This document shows positions 10,701 to 23,789 of a stretch of 64,000 bases of DNA, piece by piece. How positions within the stretch are numbered: position 1 is the first letter of the stretch; every line of letters begins with the position of its first letter. The notes below the pieces were generated by a model. It searched no databases and had not been told where the DNA came from. It worked only from the letters and a program-made list of their open reading frames with translations. Both the position numbers and the translations under genes were made by a program. Source of the DNA: Nothopassalora personata (lineage: Eukaryota > Ascomycota > Dothideomycetes > Mycosphaerellales > Mycosphaerellaceae); assembly GCA_033816765.1 (NCBI GenBank), contig CM066291.1, positions 1,302,001-1,366,000 of the forward strand, in the 5' to 3' direction.

Positions 10701-13700
10701 ATGGCACAGCCTGCCTCAGATGATCTTGCCTCATCAGCGCAGCCTGCTGCCGCGAACTCAAATGAAGGCTCGAAGTCTGCATCTCGTACCGGGACGCCGG
10801 CATCTCGAATGTCGCCAGGAGCAGCACCTCCATCGTCTGGGTTTCAAGCTGTTAATTCTCGCGCCGTCAACGAGAATGCCCGACGGCCTGGCAGCCCAGC
10901 GGCCGCACAGCGACAGCGTGATAGTACACCGCCAGCCGGTGACGCCGTGGTCGCACAAGGCGCTCCGCAAACAGCACAAACTTCAGCATCTGCTTCGCAG
11001 CCGTCGAAGTTGTCTTTACAAGTCAACAATCTGGACGGCACCATGGCCGAAACGACGTACGGCACACGTTCGCGCAATCGGACAAACACGCGCCCCAATT
11101 ACGCCGAGGATCAGGACATGGATTTCGAGTATTCTTCTGCTGCCACTACGACCACAAAGAAGAAAGCGGCGCCCGACGCTGCTGCCTTGGCTGTCAACAG
11201 CAATTCCGACTCGAAGCGTGCCCATGAGCCGGCCTCGTCTTCTGTAACCAACAACAGTGGCAGCAGCGGCTCAGGTGCCAAGGAGTCGACTCCCGGCCAT
11301 GCATCCGGCGCTGCCACAGGAACTTCGAAGAAGCGGAAAGCTGCCGGGACGCCTGCCTCTGCGTTGCAAACGCCAGCAGCGTCGACGCCACCCCCAGCAG
11401 CATCGCGAAAGTCGGCAGGGGTGGTTCCGTCGAATGCGACACTTGAGACCAACATCATGACGTTCAACAAGCACAGGAGTTGCCTCAACAAAAAGGGCGA
11501 ACTCATTGCAGACGACGGCACGAAGCTGAGTGTAAATGGTAAGCCATTCTGCCCCTAGCGAAGAACAAAGGTTCCGAGATGCAGGCCCCTACCCCGCCTT
11601 CAACCGTTACAACGCTTTCGTTCCTGAGGCTAACCATGCACCAAAATAACAGATCACGTGTACCTGGTATGCGAACCACCAGGCGATCCATACTACCTAT
11701 GTCGGATCATGGAGTTCTTGCATGTCGAGGCCGACAATCCAAACTCGCCAATCGACTCATTACGAGTGAACTGGTATTACCGACCCCGAGATGTGCAACG
11801 ATTCAGCAGTGACACACGATTACTGTTCGGCACGATGCATTCAGATATGTGCCCACTCACTTCATTGCGGGGCAAGTGTACGATTAAGCACCGTTCCGAG
11901 ATTGACGACCTGGATGCCTACAGGAAGGAGCGCGACTGTTTCTACTTTGTGCAGGTGTTTGATCGATTCATCCGACGATCATACGAATGCATACCTGTAC
12001 AGCAAATCATCAATGTCCCGGAGAAGGTCAAGAAGGCCATCAACGAGCGATGGAAGTTCGTGGTCGTTGAGATTGGTCGTGTCAAAGAGCTTACTAGTGC
12101 TGCCAAGACTTGCAAGCGGTGCGCGAGGTTCTGTGCTACGACCGACTCTGTGGATTGCGCGATATGCAAGAACTCCTACCACATGAATTGTGTTCAGCCA
12201 CCTCTGCCCAAGAAGCCATCTCGCGGTTTTGCGTGGGCTTGTGGGCCGTGCAGTCGTGCATCCGAGAAGAAAATGGAAGCTCGCAACACGCCAACAGCCA
12301 GTGGTCATGTCACTGAAGCTGAGGAAGAAGATGTTGTGGAGGAAGAAGCCCCTTCCGGCTCGAATGACATTACTCGAGCACCCAGTCCAAGCGGTGACGA
12401 CACGGTCGTGGATGATCATCCAGCGACTCAAGCAGAGATCGCGTTGGCAAAGATGTGGCCGATGCGATATCTTGGTATCCATGCTCGTGTCGAGGACGCG
12501 CTTCAGTACGACGACCGCGCCATATATCCTCGTGCTAGCTCGAGACTTGGACCGCGACATCAAGCAAGTACAAATATGTGGCATGGACGACCTGTTGAGC
12601 TTGTGAAGCCTGCAGAGATCAAGAAGCGCTACAATAAGGGCGCATCGGGAAAGAAGGAAGGCAAGCTGACCAAGGAAACCCTCGCGGCGATGGAAGCAGA
12701 TCGAGAAGAGAAAGCCAAACGTCCCAAATGGGTGCAAGACGAGCCGACAGGTTATGTTGCGCGCGGAGAGGACTACCCCAACGATGACCCTCGATGCACG
12801 GCCAAACTAATGTTCAAGATGCCTTCGATTCAGGAACACCCCAAAGCGATGAAGGGAGACGATCCGGACCCAGCACACCGACAGGAGAAGTATGTCCAGG
12901 ACTATGTAACACGTGCCAAAGCTCTGTCCAGGCAGGTCGGCGTGCCACCTTTTGGAACCAACTTTCTCGATAAGGCCCTGGAGCTGCTGACAGCGGAGAA
13001 GTATGATCAGGACAGGGCTTTGAAGAAGCTGTCGAAAGTGGATCGGGTGAAGGATCTGCACGAGCCTGTACTGAGCAAGTCTGATTTGATCAAGTTCGAG
13101 GAGGGTGTGGCCAAGTATGGATCTGAACATCGTCTGATCCGGCTACACATGAAGACAAAACTTCCGAATTCCGACATTGTACGATTCTACTATCTCTGGA
13201 AGAAGACGCCAAAGGGTCGCGAGATTTGGGGCAACTACGGTGGTCGTAAGAAGCGGAAGGCTGAGAGCGATGCAGGTGCCAGACTGCAAGCTGAAGTCGC
13301 CAATGATGCAGACGATTCAGCATTCGACAACGACAAAGCGGCACGTAAAGGCCGTGGTTTCCAATGCAAATTCTGCAGCACACAGTACTCGCGTCAATGG
13401 AAGCGAGCTCCAGGCGTGGCCCCTGGTCAGACTGCGGTTGGGGAGGGCAAAGGCTCAGGCAAAGATAAGAAAGAGCGTCCATTCTTGGCTCTATGTTTGC
13501 GCTGCGCTGGATTGTGGCGCAAGTATGGTATCCAGTGGGAAGAGATTGACGAGGTCGCGAAGAAGGTCGCGCAAAGTGGAGGTAAAGGTCTCAAGCGCAA
13601 GATCGATGAGGAGCTCTTGCGTGAGCTCATTGCAGCCAACGATGCAGCGAACTTACCACCTCCGGAGCAAACCGCAACAGTGCAGTCGATTGAAGGTGGC

Positions 13701-16268
13701 GAACCTCCGAAAAAGAAGTCAAAAACAGAAAAGGCCTCGCAGCAAGCACCCATTGCAGCTCCCAAGCCCGAGAAGCCTCCTCCACCGCCAAAAGAACCGA
13801 CGCCGCCTCCTCCGCCCATCGTTCCAAACCAGCCTACTTGGAAAGCATTACCCTGCGCGATTTGCAAGGGTACTGAAGACACCATCTCGTGCACACACTG
13901 CAAGCTGACTGTGCATCGCAAGTGCTTCGGTGTAGGCGAGTACGATGGTGTACGGATGAATGGTGAAACACACTGGGTCTGCGAGCAATGTCAGAACGAC
14001 AAGAACCCACAGGTGTCGACAGATTATGCTTGCTGCCTCTGCCTGAAGGAAGAGACGCAGGTCGACCTCGTTGAGCCACCAAAGATCTCCCATAAGAAGA
14101 AAACCGACCGAGAACGAGAGAAGGAGCGCCTTGAGAAAGAGCTGGCAGACAATCTGCGCTCAGAGTACCGCGCTCGACAAATTGCCCACAACCGTCCGGT
14201 GCTGCCACGCGAGCCTCTAAAACGAACGACCGGCAACAACTGGGTACACGTCCAGTGCGCGATGTGGATGCCAGAGGTCAAGTTCAGCAGCGCAAGTGCG
14301 TTGGAAGTGGCAGAAGGCATTCAGCTTATTTCTCAGAAGCGATTCGAGGAGGTCTGCAAATTCTGCAAGAGCAAGGACCATCAAGGTCGGATCCGGAGCA
14401 ATGCAGGCGCTTGCGCAGAGTGCTTCCAATGTGGAATCAGCTTCCACGTCACTTGTGCTCTCGACGCTGGATGCACTTTCGGCTTCGACGTGACACCAGT
14501 CAAGAACTCACGCAAAGGAGACATTCCCACTGCGACACTGGGTTCAGAGACTGGGGCAGTGCAGGCTGTCCTGCTTTGCAAGGAACACGTCCCCAAGACC
14601 CCTCTTCACCCTATCAACGAAGTCATCGATGAGAACGGAACCACAGCGCTGCAGGTTTTCGCCGAGACGTTCAAGCAAGCGGACCTGGCTCTAACTGGGA
14701 CTGTGCGCAAGGCAGCTCAAGCTCAATTGACGAAGGATAAGGGCCTTCCAGCTGCGGACAAGAATGGCAACAAAAGAGATTCTGGCGCGCATAGTATCGC
14801 GGCAGCTGTTAGGCGTGGCGCCAGGAACTCGACCGTGACAGAACTCAAGGCAGAAGCGACCAATGGATCATCGGACGGCGGAGACGACACGAATCAACGG
14901 CGTTGTGCCAAGTGTGATGTGGACGTGACTCCCAAATGGCATCCTGTAGTCAAAGAGGAGCCGCCCAAATCTCTCCAAGAATGTAACCCGATTACTCTTG
15001 GTGAGATTGGAGATTTGAACAAGCCATCGGAGCCTCCTGCGACTCGGCCACCTGAAGCGCCGAAGCCACAGCACATCCGATTCATGGCACCTGGCGCAAA
15101 CGGGCGGGCTTGGGAGGGCATGCCAGAGCGCTATGGTCCACGGCCTGCGCCGAATACTGATCGCAGCTCAAGCGATATGGGAGTTCCCGTTGGGACACCT
15201 ATCAGGGATCCTCTAGCACCAACTACCGAAGTCAATGGCGGCGGCGACGAAGTCTTTCATAACCATGCTTTGCCACAATACCAGAACCCTGCTGCACGCT
15301 TGAGCCCCCTATCAGGCGAAAGACAGCAAGCAAAGGATACAGAGCCACAGGAATGGCTCTGTCATAAGTGTTTCCTGAAGAAGAAGTTGAACCCAACCCC
15401 ACCGCCTGAGGAGAAGCCGAGCAGGATGACTCTTTCGCCGCCACGGCAATTCCCACTTCTACTCGAGAACACGAACCGTTCTCCACAGCCCTCGGCACCG
15501 CCAACTATTGAGCAACAATTCGAGCTATGGGACAGGCCGCCACAGAGGCAGACACCGGTTCCGCCTCCACCACCGCCGTTGATGAACGGACTTGGCCCAC
15601 CAGCGCCGCACTATGGCTATCCGCCGCCACCACACTTCGGTCAGCAAACCAATGGCTATCACAATGGACCTCATCACCAACATGGAGTGCCGCCGCCACC
15701 GCATTTGGGCGGGCATCCCATGCACGAACGACACCACAGCCATGGCAGCTTTGGATTTGGTCAGCCGTCACCACTTCTACCTTTCTCGCAGCCCTCCCAT
15801 GGGTCAACACCGGCTCATCATCGGCCGCCAAACTTAAATGGATTTGGGCCTCCTGGGCAAGGGAATGGCTTGCCATCGCCGCATACATCTGCACCATCAC
15901 TGCACTCGCCAACTTACGGTGGGCACATGCCTCATCACCAACCGCTAGGAGGACCACGCCCAGAACCAGGCTTTGCAACACAACTCCAGCCACTTGGCAC
16001 TCCAATGCACAGCAGAGAGCATGCTGGGTTTGGTAGACCGCCGTCACAGCCATTCGCGGAAAGTGCCTCACGTGCTCAAACCCAGCCACCACCAAACGCG
16101 CAGTCAAGCATGCCGAGTGGTCATCCGCATAGCACGCCGCAACCACATGCAGGAAGTCCAGTACCTGGCAGTGAACAACCATCTACGCCTCGAGTTGGCA
16201 ACGGTACTTTCGGTCCCAATCCATCAGGCGCCAGCGCTTCGCCCAATCTGATGAATCTTCTTCACTAG
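10701..16268 (+). CDS. SNT2: Snt2-like BAH/PHD/SANT chromatin protein (two exons)
   Basis: Exons 10701..11538 and 11653..16268 join across a 114-nt intron (GTAAGC...AACAG) to give about 1817 aa. Snt2 reads histone H3 and works with Rpd3/Ecm5-type complexes and histone turnover in stress response. Domains in order: disordered Ser/Ala/Thr-rich N-terminus (1-270); BAH (about 280-400, starting DHVYLVCEPP); PHD1 (about 433-480, CKRCARFC...CGPC); ELM2/SANT-like region (about 690-790, KFEEGVAKYG...YYLWKK); a GATA-like four-cysteine module (about 850-905, CKFC...CLRC); PHD2 (about 1013-1062, CAICKGTED); and an extended PHD (about 1072-1222, CCLCLKEE...HVTCALDAG). The C-terminal 450 residues are Pro/His/Gly/Gln-rich. 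Longer than yeast Snt2 mainly through the disordered tails. A split CAKC...CHKC pair (residues about 1355-1515) may form one more zinc site. Confidence 0.9.
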
Positions 16269-16746
16269 GAAAGGGAAGACTTGTTGAATCCGGGAGGTGT
16301 AATGGCGTCGATAGAGCCGGCGTCGGAAAAGCAGACAGATGCTGAGTTGCTTGCCAATATCGACCCACAGCTACTGTAGGAAAGGCAGCGAATGAGGTCG
16401 GAACGTTGGCAGCGATATAGCAGGCACTGGGATGGTTGATGAGATATATCTGTCGGAGAGGACTGAGGAGCCATCACTCAGAGAGGCATCAGGTGTATAG
16501 ACAGCGGCAGGCGAGGCTGCTAGTAGTGCACAGCGTGTGTGCTAGTAACTGAATTGTTGAACCAACATGGAATCGCTATCTTGTGACATGTTTCTTCATT
16601 CATAACAAGTTGCTCTACAGGATGTCTCGGCTAAATGTTGCAACTCCCGCCTTTTTGTGGGGCAAATAGCTCTAACCGCCCTCTGTTCCAGCGGTTTTGA
16701 CACACCCTCCCAGACAAGACCTTTGCATCAGAGGCTCATATCGATC
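16269..16746. other. Intergenic between SNT2 and the HTH gene
   Basis: Short tandem gap (478 bp) holding the SNT2 3' UTR and the promoter of the next gene. Nothing else seen. Confidence 0.5.
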
Positions 16747-18558
16747 ATGGTGCGCGCTTTCTCGCAACGTCTTTGTGGTTCTCGCTAACATTTTTTTGGC
16801 GCGCAGGGTAAGGCATACAGCGAAGAGCAGCGCCTTCATGTCAAGAGTCTGCTCGAGGCCGGTCGCGATGAGGAGTCCATCGAGAAGGAGACGGGCGTCT
16901 CTGACCGCACTATTCGTAGATGGAAGCTCGAGTGAGTGGCATGCCATGTGGAAGTGAGCGTGTGAGGTTGCTTACTGTGAGCCGCAGGTTAGAACGCACT
17001 GGACGCATCGGCAAGGTGAGAGCACTTACGGGATCAGCGACGGCAGACACGACAAAGGCTGACGACATGTCCGATCAGCCACCGGAGGCTCGAACTGGGC
17101 GACATCGCGTGCTCAACGCAGATGTGGAACAGGTCCGTCACATGCAGACGAGTAGCTTCACTCGATGGCTGACGCACTGCACAGGCCCTCTTCGAACATG
17201 TGAAGGAGAAGCCGGAGATGTCAGTGGATGACATGCTCTGGTGGCTCTACGACACGTACAAGATTGTTGTCGGCACGCGAACCATTAGACGTGTCTTCGA
17301 GCGCAAAGGCGACAAGGTGAAGATGAAAAATGCGAGACGGAAGAGTGGCACTGGCGAGGATGACGACCATGACGACGATGAAGAGGTTGACACCACCGTG
17401 GACACGACCGCGCCCCCGCAAAACAACGGCCAATATCAATCGCCCTACGCGCCGTTGGCTCAGCAGACCGCACGATCCGTCGAAGCACAGATGGCTCGCG
17501 CGCTCCAGCAGCCACAGCAGAGTCCCCAGCAGTCGTTCTCCACGCCGATGAACCTCGACGCTGATCTACCCGAGGACGAAGAGACGATCCAGCTTCAACT
17601 GCAGCAGATCGCACTTGAGAAGCGCGAGGTGGAGCTCAAGCTCAAGATGCGCCAGATCCAGAGTCGCAAGAACAGCAGCGTGTCGGCATCATCGGTCTCA
17701 GTAACGAAGCCTGCACCCAAGCGCCAAGGTACAAGTAGCCTGTACAACCCCAACGCCGTGATCCCGAACGTGCCGAAGCGGGACAGCAGAAGCAAGAAGA
17801 AGATCGAGGAGTCGAAGAAGAGAACCGCCGAGCGTCAAGAGCGCATGCTTAGGGATCTTGAGCGACGAAGCCGGCGTCGCGACCATTTGACCGCCGAGTG
17901 GGTGCAGAGCAAGGACATCTGGCCGTTGCGCGCACAATCTCTGCTAGCAGATCTCATGCATCAGTACCAATGCTACGCGTTCACTCAGTCCCAGATCGAC
18001 ACCTTCGAAACCATGTATCGCGAACTGTACCAGCTGGTGGACATGGACAAGGGAGACTGGAATCCGCAAATCCACGACGAGATGCTGCGCGAACGCATGA
18101 AACGCAAGATGTGCCAGCTCCGAACCAAGATGCAGAAGACTGGCGAGATTGTGGGTCGCGCAGACGGATACGGCGGCTTCACGAAGGCGGACAACTACAC
18201 TGGCGAACAAGCAGGCGCTGCCATCGGCGAAGGCGACGAGAACGAAATTATCGTCGAGTTGAACACACACGATCTGCAAGCTCAAGCTGGCGCCTCGGAG
18301 ATGCAACAGCAAGACATGCAGCAGGATCTGCAGCAGGAAATGCATCAACAGGACATGCAGCAGGATCAGCAGATCCCGTACGACCCTATGCCGGATCATC
18401 AACAGATGCAGCAGGTACAGATGTCGTATGCGCATACACCGATGACGAGCCAGGGGCCCGGACAGTATCCTTTGATAGATTACAGCGGAGGCATGATGCC
18501 GTATGGCAATATTAATACGCAGATGAGTAATGCGGGTGGGATGGGCATGGGACTTTAG
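16747..18558 (+). CDS. Helix-turn-helix protein with transposase-like DNA-binding region (five exons)
   Basis: Proposed exons 16747..16749, 16807..16931, 16988..17015, 17079..17132 and 17185..18558 give 527 aa; every junction is GT-AG and keeps frame. The first exon would be only the ATG (intron GTGCGC...GCTAAC...GCGCAG). The N-terminus has two helix-turn-helix units: residues 2-43 (KAYSEEQRLHVKSLLEAG ... SDRTIRRWK) and about 66-112 (NADVEQALFEHVKEKPEMS ... GTRTIRRVFERKG), spaced like the paired-type DNA-binding region of Tc1/mariner transposases. No DDE catalytic domain follows. Instead there is an acidic tract, a Gln-rich stretch, a coiled coil (about 215-260), a basic helix (SKKKIEESKKRTAERQER) and a Met/Gln-rich tail. 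I infer a transposase-derived DNA-binding protein kept by the host; its targets are unknown. Confidence 0.72.
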
Positions 18559-19333
18559 GAAGGGATTCTACTGAGGCTGCCGCTATTCATGATACCACGG
18601 CAGGTAAGATCTGCCGCGACGCTGCGCAGGAGGCGCAGAGAGCGTGAAGCCGGCGTTATGGCTAGGTGGGTTGAGGTAAAGAACATCCGCAATGGTGAAG
18701 AGACGGTCCGCTGAGACTTTTAGACATTTGTACTTCGTGGACATGTTTCACGGCGGCACGTATATGCCATGCCACTCGGCTCGTTCTGAGCGAGCTCGAT
18801 TAGCTGGCCATGTGTGGAACGCGCATGATAAACCTGGCACGACTCGACGTCATCACCGATTGTCTCGGGCTTTACATGGCGAGTCTTGAGCAACGCCTTC
18901 ATACTCTCTCTTTCCTCCGCACAAGGCCATTGAATGCCTTGTGACTATCAACCAACCACATCACTGGAGTCCTCCCGCCGATATCGCATTTGGGATACCT
19001 TCCTCATCTAGCAAGCCTCACTCTCGTACAGGCACCTCGGCCACCACAAGCAACACGACTCCGTCAAACAGGATTCCAGGCGCATGCGCTAGATTGCAAA
19101 CTTCTCTGCACGTCGGACGTGTTGGACACTTGGCCAAATCAACAGCTACGCACCTACTCTGCTTACACGGCTCTTGACGTCGACGGTTCCAGACTCAAAA
19201 TTGGAGCTGGTCGGCTCATGCCCCGCTGCAACCACGTATCTGTGACCATATCGAATCCTGCTTCCTGGTTAATGCCAAGCGCGGGGCATGCGATAGTATC
19301 GCGTGGGAGATCCTTAGTGAATATTTTGCCGCC
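18559..19333. other. Intergenic, no gene seen
   Basis: 775 bp between two plus-strand genes. No convincing coding frame or RNA gene. Confidence 0.5.
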
Positions 19334-21165
19334 ATGGAAGATGATGGTGCCAAGAAGCATGATCCGTTAGCATTACCTGCTCCCGAAGTGCTGCGCGAGA
19401 TCGAGAGGAAGCAGGCTGAACGGAGGAAAGAGATCCTGGAACGGAGAAGGAAGCAGGATAGCCAACTCGACGATGCAGCGAAAGCAGCACGTGTCGTCCA
19501 GCGCAACTACCGGGGCCATAGAGTCCGACGAGCGATGCAAGGATACGGCCTAGATCCAAGCACGAGGTGGCTCGAGGTATGAAAGTGCTCTTATCTTTGT
19601 CTTCCAGTATGCAGCGCAGCTGGCTGACACTTGGGTAGGCACTTAAGGAAGGTGAGCACAAGCTGAATAAGGACCCTACGTTGTGGCAGCATGCTAAGAA
19701 GATAGCCGAGTTTAACCTCACCACCCGACCAAAGCCGCGCGACGAGCGATTTAGCGAGAGTCAGACGACGACGCAGCGGGTGAGGAGTCGGTGGGCGCAC
19801 GTTGGCGCCGTCGCGAGAAGAGCTGGATATGATGATACCAGTGAAAGCGAGGTTGATGCGGGGAGTCAGGCCGAGGCGCAGAAGGTGAAGAGGCAGCAGA
19901 AGGCCGAGAGGGAGAAGTACGCGAAGACGATGGGGCTGGAGTATTTTCTCGAGATGGTGGATCAGAAACACAGGTACGGGAGTAACCTGCGACGGTATCA
20001 TCAGGAGTGGAAGAAGAGTACCACGACAGAGAACTTCTTCTACTGGTTGGATTATGGAGAAGGAAAAGAGCTAGATCTTGAGGATAGACCACGGGAACGG
20101 CTAGATAAGGAGCAGGTCAGGTATCTGTCAAGGGATGAGAGGAAGAAGTATATGGTCACCATCGACACGCAGGGTCGATTCTGCTGGGACAAGAACGGAA
20201 AGCCGATCACGACATCGCCGGACTTCAAGGACAGCATTGATGGCATCGTCCACGCCAGTGACGATACACCAACATGGCGAGAAGTAACCACAGGGGAGAA
20301 GCCAGAACCCTCACGACACGACTCGGGTTCCGACTCCTCCTCGACCAACACCTCCATCAGCACAGGCAGCCAAGAAGACTCATCGAAATATGCCAACGAA
20401 GAGTTCCACGACGCGAGAGGTCTTAAGAAGCTCAACCACGTCAGCGTCGACGCCCTGATGAACCACCTGCTCCGCAAGACGACCAAAAAGAACACCTGGA
20501 TCTTCGTCGCTGACACTTCCTTCCGCCTCTACGTCGGCATCAAACAGTCCGGCGCGTTTCAACACTCCTCCTTCCTTAAAGGCGCGCGCGTCAGTGCCGC
20601 AGGCTTGATCAAGATAAAACGAGGCCAAATCCGTAGACTCTCCCCACTCTCAGGCCATTATGCCCCTCCCGTCAAGAATTTCCGCGAGTTCCTCAAATGC
20701 ATCAAAGAAGCGGGTGCAGATCTAAGCCATCTGAACGTCTCACGAAGCTATGCCGTCATCCTGGGGTTGGAAGGGTACATCAAGGTCAAGAAACGCACCA
20801 AGAGCGCGAAGCAGCATGCTAAGGACATGATTCATCCGGATGAGAAGAGGAAGCGCGAAGAGGAGCAGAGGGATAAGAGTCAGAGTGCCGCGAGGGAGAG
20901 GGAGGTCTTGAAGATGGAGGCGGAGAAGCAGAGGGAGAGGAGTTATAGTTATAGGTTTAGAAAGAGGGTTAGTGGACGGTTGGGGTCTATTGGTGGGAAT
21001 GGGAATGGAGAGGGGGAGATGGGGCCGGGACCTTCGTTGTTGGAGCAAAGTGGTGGGAGGGCGGCGACGACAGAGGAAAGGGGCGTAGGGAGCAAGGAGG
21101 GTGAGGTTGCTAGTGGTTCTGTTGTACCGCCTACGCCGCCGAGCATTGAGCCGCCACTGAAGTGA
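19334..21165 (+). CDS. IQ-motif (calmodulin-binding) protein, two exons
   Basis: Exons 19334..19576 and 19639..21165 join across a 62-nt intron (GTATGA...GGGTAG) into 589 aa. The start has an ideal context (GCCGCCATGG). Seen: a charged N-terminal coiled coil (ERKQAERRKEILERRRKQ, 20-40), an IQ motif AARVVQRNYRGHRVRRA (about 53-69) that would bind calmodulin-type EF-hand proteins, a second highly charged helical part, a Ser/Asp-rich linker, and a region TWIFVADTSFRLYVGIKQSG ... GHYAPPVKNFREFL (about 405-470) that is clearly folded and looks like the conserved core of the uncharacterised fungal 'IQ calmodulin-binding motif' family. The C-terminus is basic coiled coil, then Gly/Ser-rich. No enzyme motif is visible; the role is unknown. 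Confidence 0.83.
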
Positions 21166-23514
21166 ACGGCCGTGACCTGAGCGAGGTTATTGGTTGGTGG
21201 TTTATGGCTTGAGCTGTTGCTTTCTTGTTGGGCCGCAGCGAAGCGCTGTTATGAATTGATGTATGTTTTTGAATCGATGCATATCTTGATTTACCACTCT
21301 CTGGAACGAGCAGGGCAATGGATCGAGAATCCGCGTACTTGCGGTGGTTCTCGCCTTCATTCATGGGTATTTGCGTATTCGGCACGGAAGAATGGGATTC
21401 GAGGCAGACGATATTCCTGGAGTCCCCCTGAACCCTGTCAGCAGACACAAGCCACGGGAAAGTTATAAAAATCACCACCAGTATCATTACATTTCGTAGT
21501 GAAGCGTATGTCACCATAGGATATGGTTGCTGCCGTCCCAGAACTTTAGCTGATGCTCTAACTATACGAGCACTAGATGAATTATGATTTCCCGAGTTGG
21601 GAGATGGTTGGAAATGAGAATCCGGAGGTGCCATCAAGGTGGCAGCGATTGCTTGAATGGAGAATGTTGGCGTATCGACTCGCCGTGACGAGTCGGGAAA
21701 GAGCGCGCTTGTCATGATAGAGCGAATCATTCGATCAATACACCAAGCACACTCGCGTCTGTTCCATATGCACATCATACTTGGATCCGATCACAGTCGC
21801 TTCGAACGTATTGTCGTCCCCGTGTTGTCCTCCTTGCGCTACCCCTAGACTACATCTTGCCCTTGACCACAACATCCGCTACTTTTTTATCACCAGACCC
21901 CAGGGCTGCAGAAGATGATGTCTCTGTCGGCGGTTTCCACTCCACCAGGGTCGGTCATTGGTCCCACAAATGCCTCGCGAGATGTCCAAGGACGCATGAA
22001 CTGCACAGGTGTTGCACAAGCAGCCCTGCTATGCATGGACTTTCGACATTTCATAGTGAAACACTGGCCTGGGGGGGGGGAGCTTTTCGCAATGCACCAT
22101 GAATCAATGAATCAACCGTCTGATGCCATTGCGACATCTTTGGCTTGACTCTTGGCAGGTACCAACACCACGAGTCCACGATGCGACATCATTGTGGCTG
22201 GAGGTGCAGGGTTTCGGCCCCTGTCTCTGCATCTCCGAGTCCGGCTCGACCTTCTTTCGGTTCGAAAGCCACAGAGCCGGGTTTTTGTTTCTGCAGACCA
22301 TCTGGCTTCGGACATAACACCTGAAGCAGATGCTGGAGGATCCGGGCGGCTTGTTGCCCTCGAGCGTACCGAGTACTAACCTCTATCAAGGAGAGCGCGT
22401 GTGTCGTGTACTGCACTGTAGAAAATGAAAGGACCATCGCACTGCTCTGGCGCATTGCAGAACATCTGTGTGCGATATGAACGAAGCAGGCGCCACGACC
22501 GAAGAGGCCAAGTCTTAATACAGCCGCATGCGTCCCCAACGCCACGTACCGCCTGCAGGATGACTTCTTGACGTGTGCTCACTCACGGTTTTGGAGTTGG
22601 TCAGATCGGCGCTGCACGCTCGTCACGGTTCACCCATTAGAATACTTGACCCGACCAATGCATTGACGACGCTTGCTGGTAGCACAACTGGAAATCGCTT
22701 ACCTCCGATGATGCAACACCTTGTGCAACGTCGACCCTGTCGTGTAGTTTGCAAACACAGCGCTGAAACATTTGCTGTGGCTTGATATCATACTTTCATC
22801 AGCGATCGTGGCTCGCAAACTTCCGGGAGGGTCCTCCGCTCCTCCGCACACGCTTTCTGCAGCCGGACGTTGCGCCATGTGTTCTAGCATGGGCAACCTC
22901 ACTTGCTTTCAGAGCTTTCCAACCTGGAAATGTCACCAATGCAATGCAGCCATCTTTTCTTAACGGCATACCTTATATACCTTTCTCCGCGTTTCGAATG
23001 CTACAGCTGCTGGTGGCTCGCGCTGCTGCATGTGTGGCAGGGATGTTTTATCGACGATCTGCTGAAGTTGGCAGAAGACGGCAGGTGCTCCACTCTTCCT
23101 GCCTCGTGGAACCGGGCAAGGCATGAGGTCTTTCATGGCACACACGCACACCCGCCACAGCTACGTGTGTACTGTAGATGCGCATTGAATGCTTGGAACT
23201 TCGCCGCCACCACGCGAGCCGGCAAGCCAAGATCCTGAAGAACCATCGTCGATACCACAGTGGTCTGCTGCCATACCCGGGCGACCATTGCTTGGTCGTT
23301 ACCAGATCTCACGGTAGACGATATACACGAGGCTGGAAAAAGTGACATCACGCGTCAATCAGAGTGGACACCACCCGTCATGAAGTCACCGCGTCCCATC
23401 GTCACAGAAACCTGCTTGGACAGCTGGCCACACGAGGCGTGAGCTATCGAAGCTCAATGTCGGCAAAGCTCTCGATACGTCATTCTATGCTACTCAGGCG
23501 GGTGCAGGAGTATG
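21166..23514. other. Long intergenic region, no gene seen
   Basis: About 2.3 kb of ordinary base composition. Only short, mutually overlapping frames occur. A ten-base G run lies at 22071-22080. A 5' regulatory role for the downstream giant gene is possible but unsupported. Confidence 0.45.
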
Positions 23515-23679
23515 CTGTGTGCTCACCAAGGAAGACCAGCCGCCCTGCTGTCTGCTCACCAAGGAAGACCAGCCGCCCTGCTGTCTGCTCACCAAGGAAG
23601 ACCAGCCGCCCTGCTGTCTGCTCACCAAGGAAGACCAGCCGCCCTGCTGTCTGCTCACCAAGGAAGACTAGCCGCCCTG
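23515..23679 (+). repeat. 33-bp minisatellite, five tandem copies
   Basis: A 33-bp unit beginning CTGTCTGCTCACCAAGGAAG and ending CAGCCGCCCTG repeats exactly five times; the first and last copies carry one substitution each (G for C, T for C). The unit is a multiple of three and open in two plus-strand frames, reading for example AVCSPRKTSRP. It lies about 110 bp upstream of the DUF3659 start codon, so it is probably promoter or 5' leader DNA, and I do not call it coding. Confidence 0.95.
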
Positions 23680-23789
23680 TGCCTTCTGGATTTTAGCTGC
23701 ATGATATATCAAACCTGAGTCCGGATCTCTAGCCACATTTTCACAGAAACTTCCTCTTTTTTTTTGTTCCGCATTGGCCCTGCGATTGC

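Noticed and set aside
15505..16182. 225-codon minus-strand frame opposite the SNT2 C-terminus
   Set aside because: A shadow of the Pro/His/Gln-rich coding tail of SNT2.
23515..23679. Regular repeats that could be taken for a CRISPR array
   Set aside because: Units are directly contiguous with no unique spacers, and the DNA is eukaryotic; it is a minisatellite.
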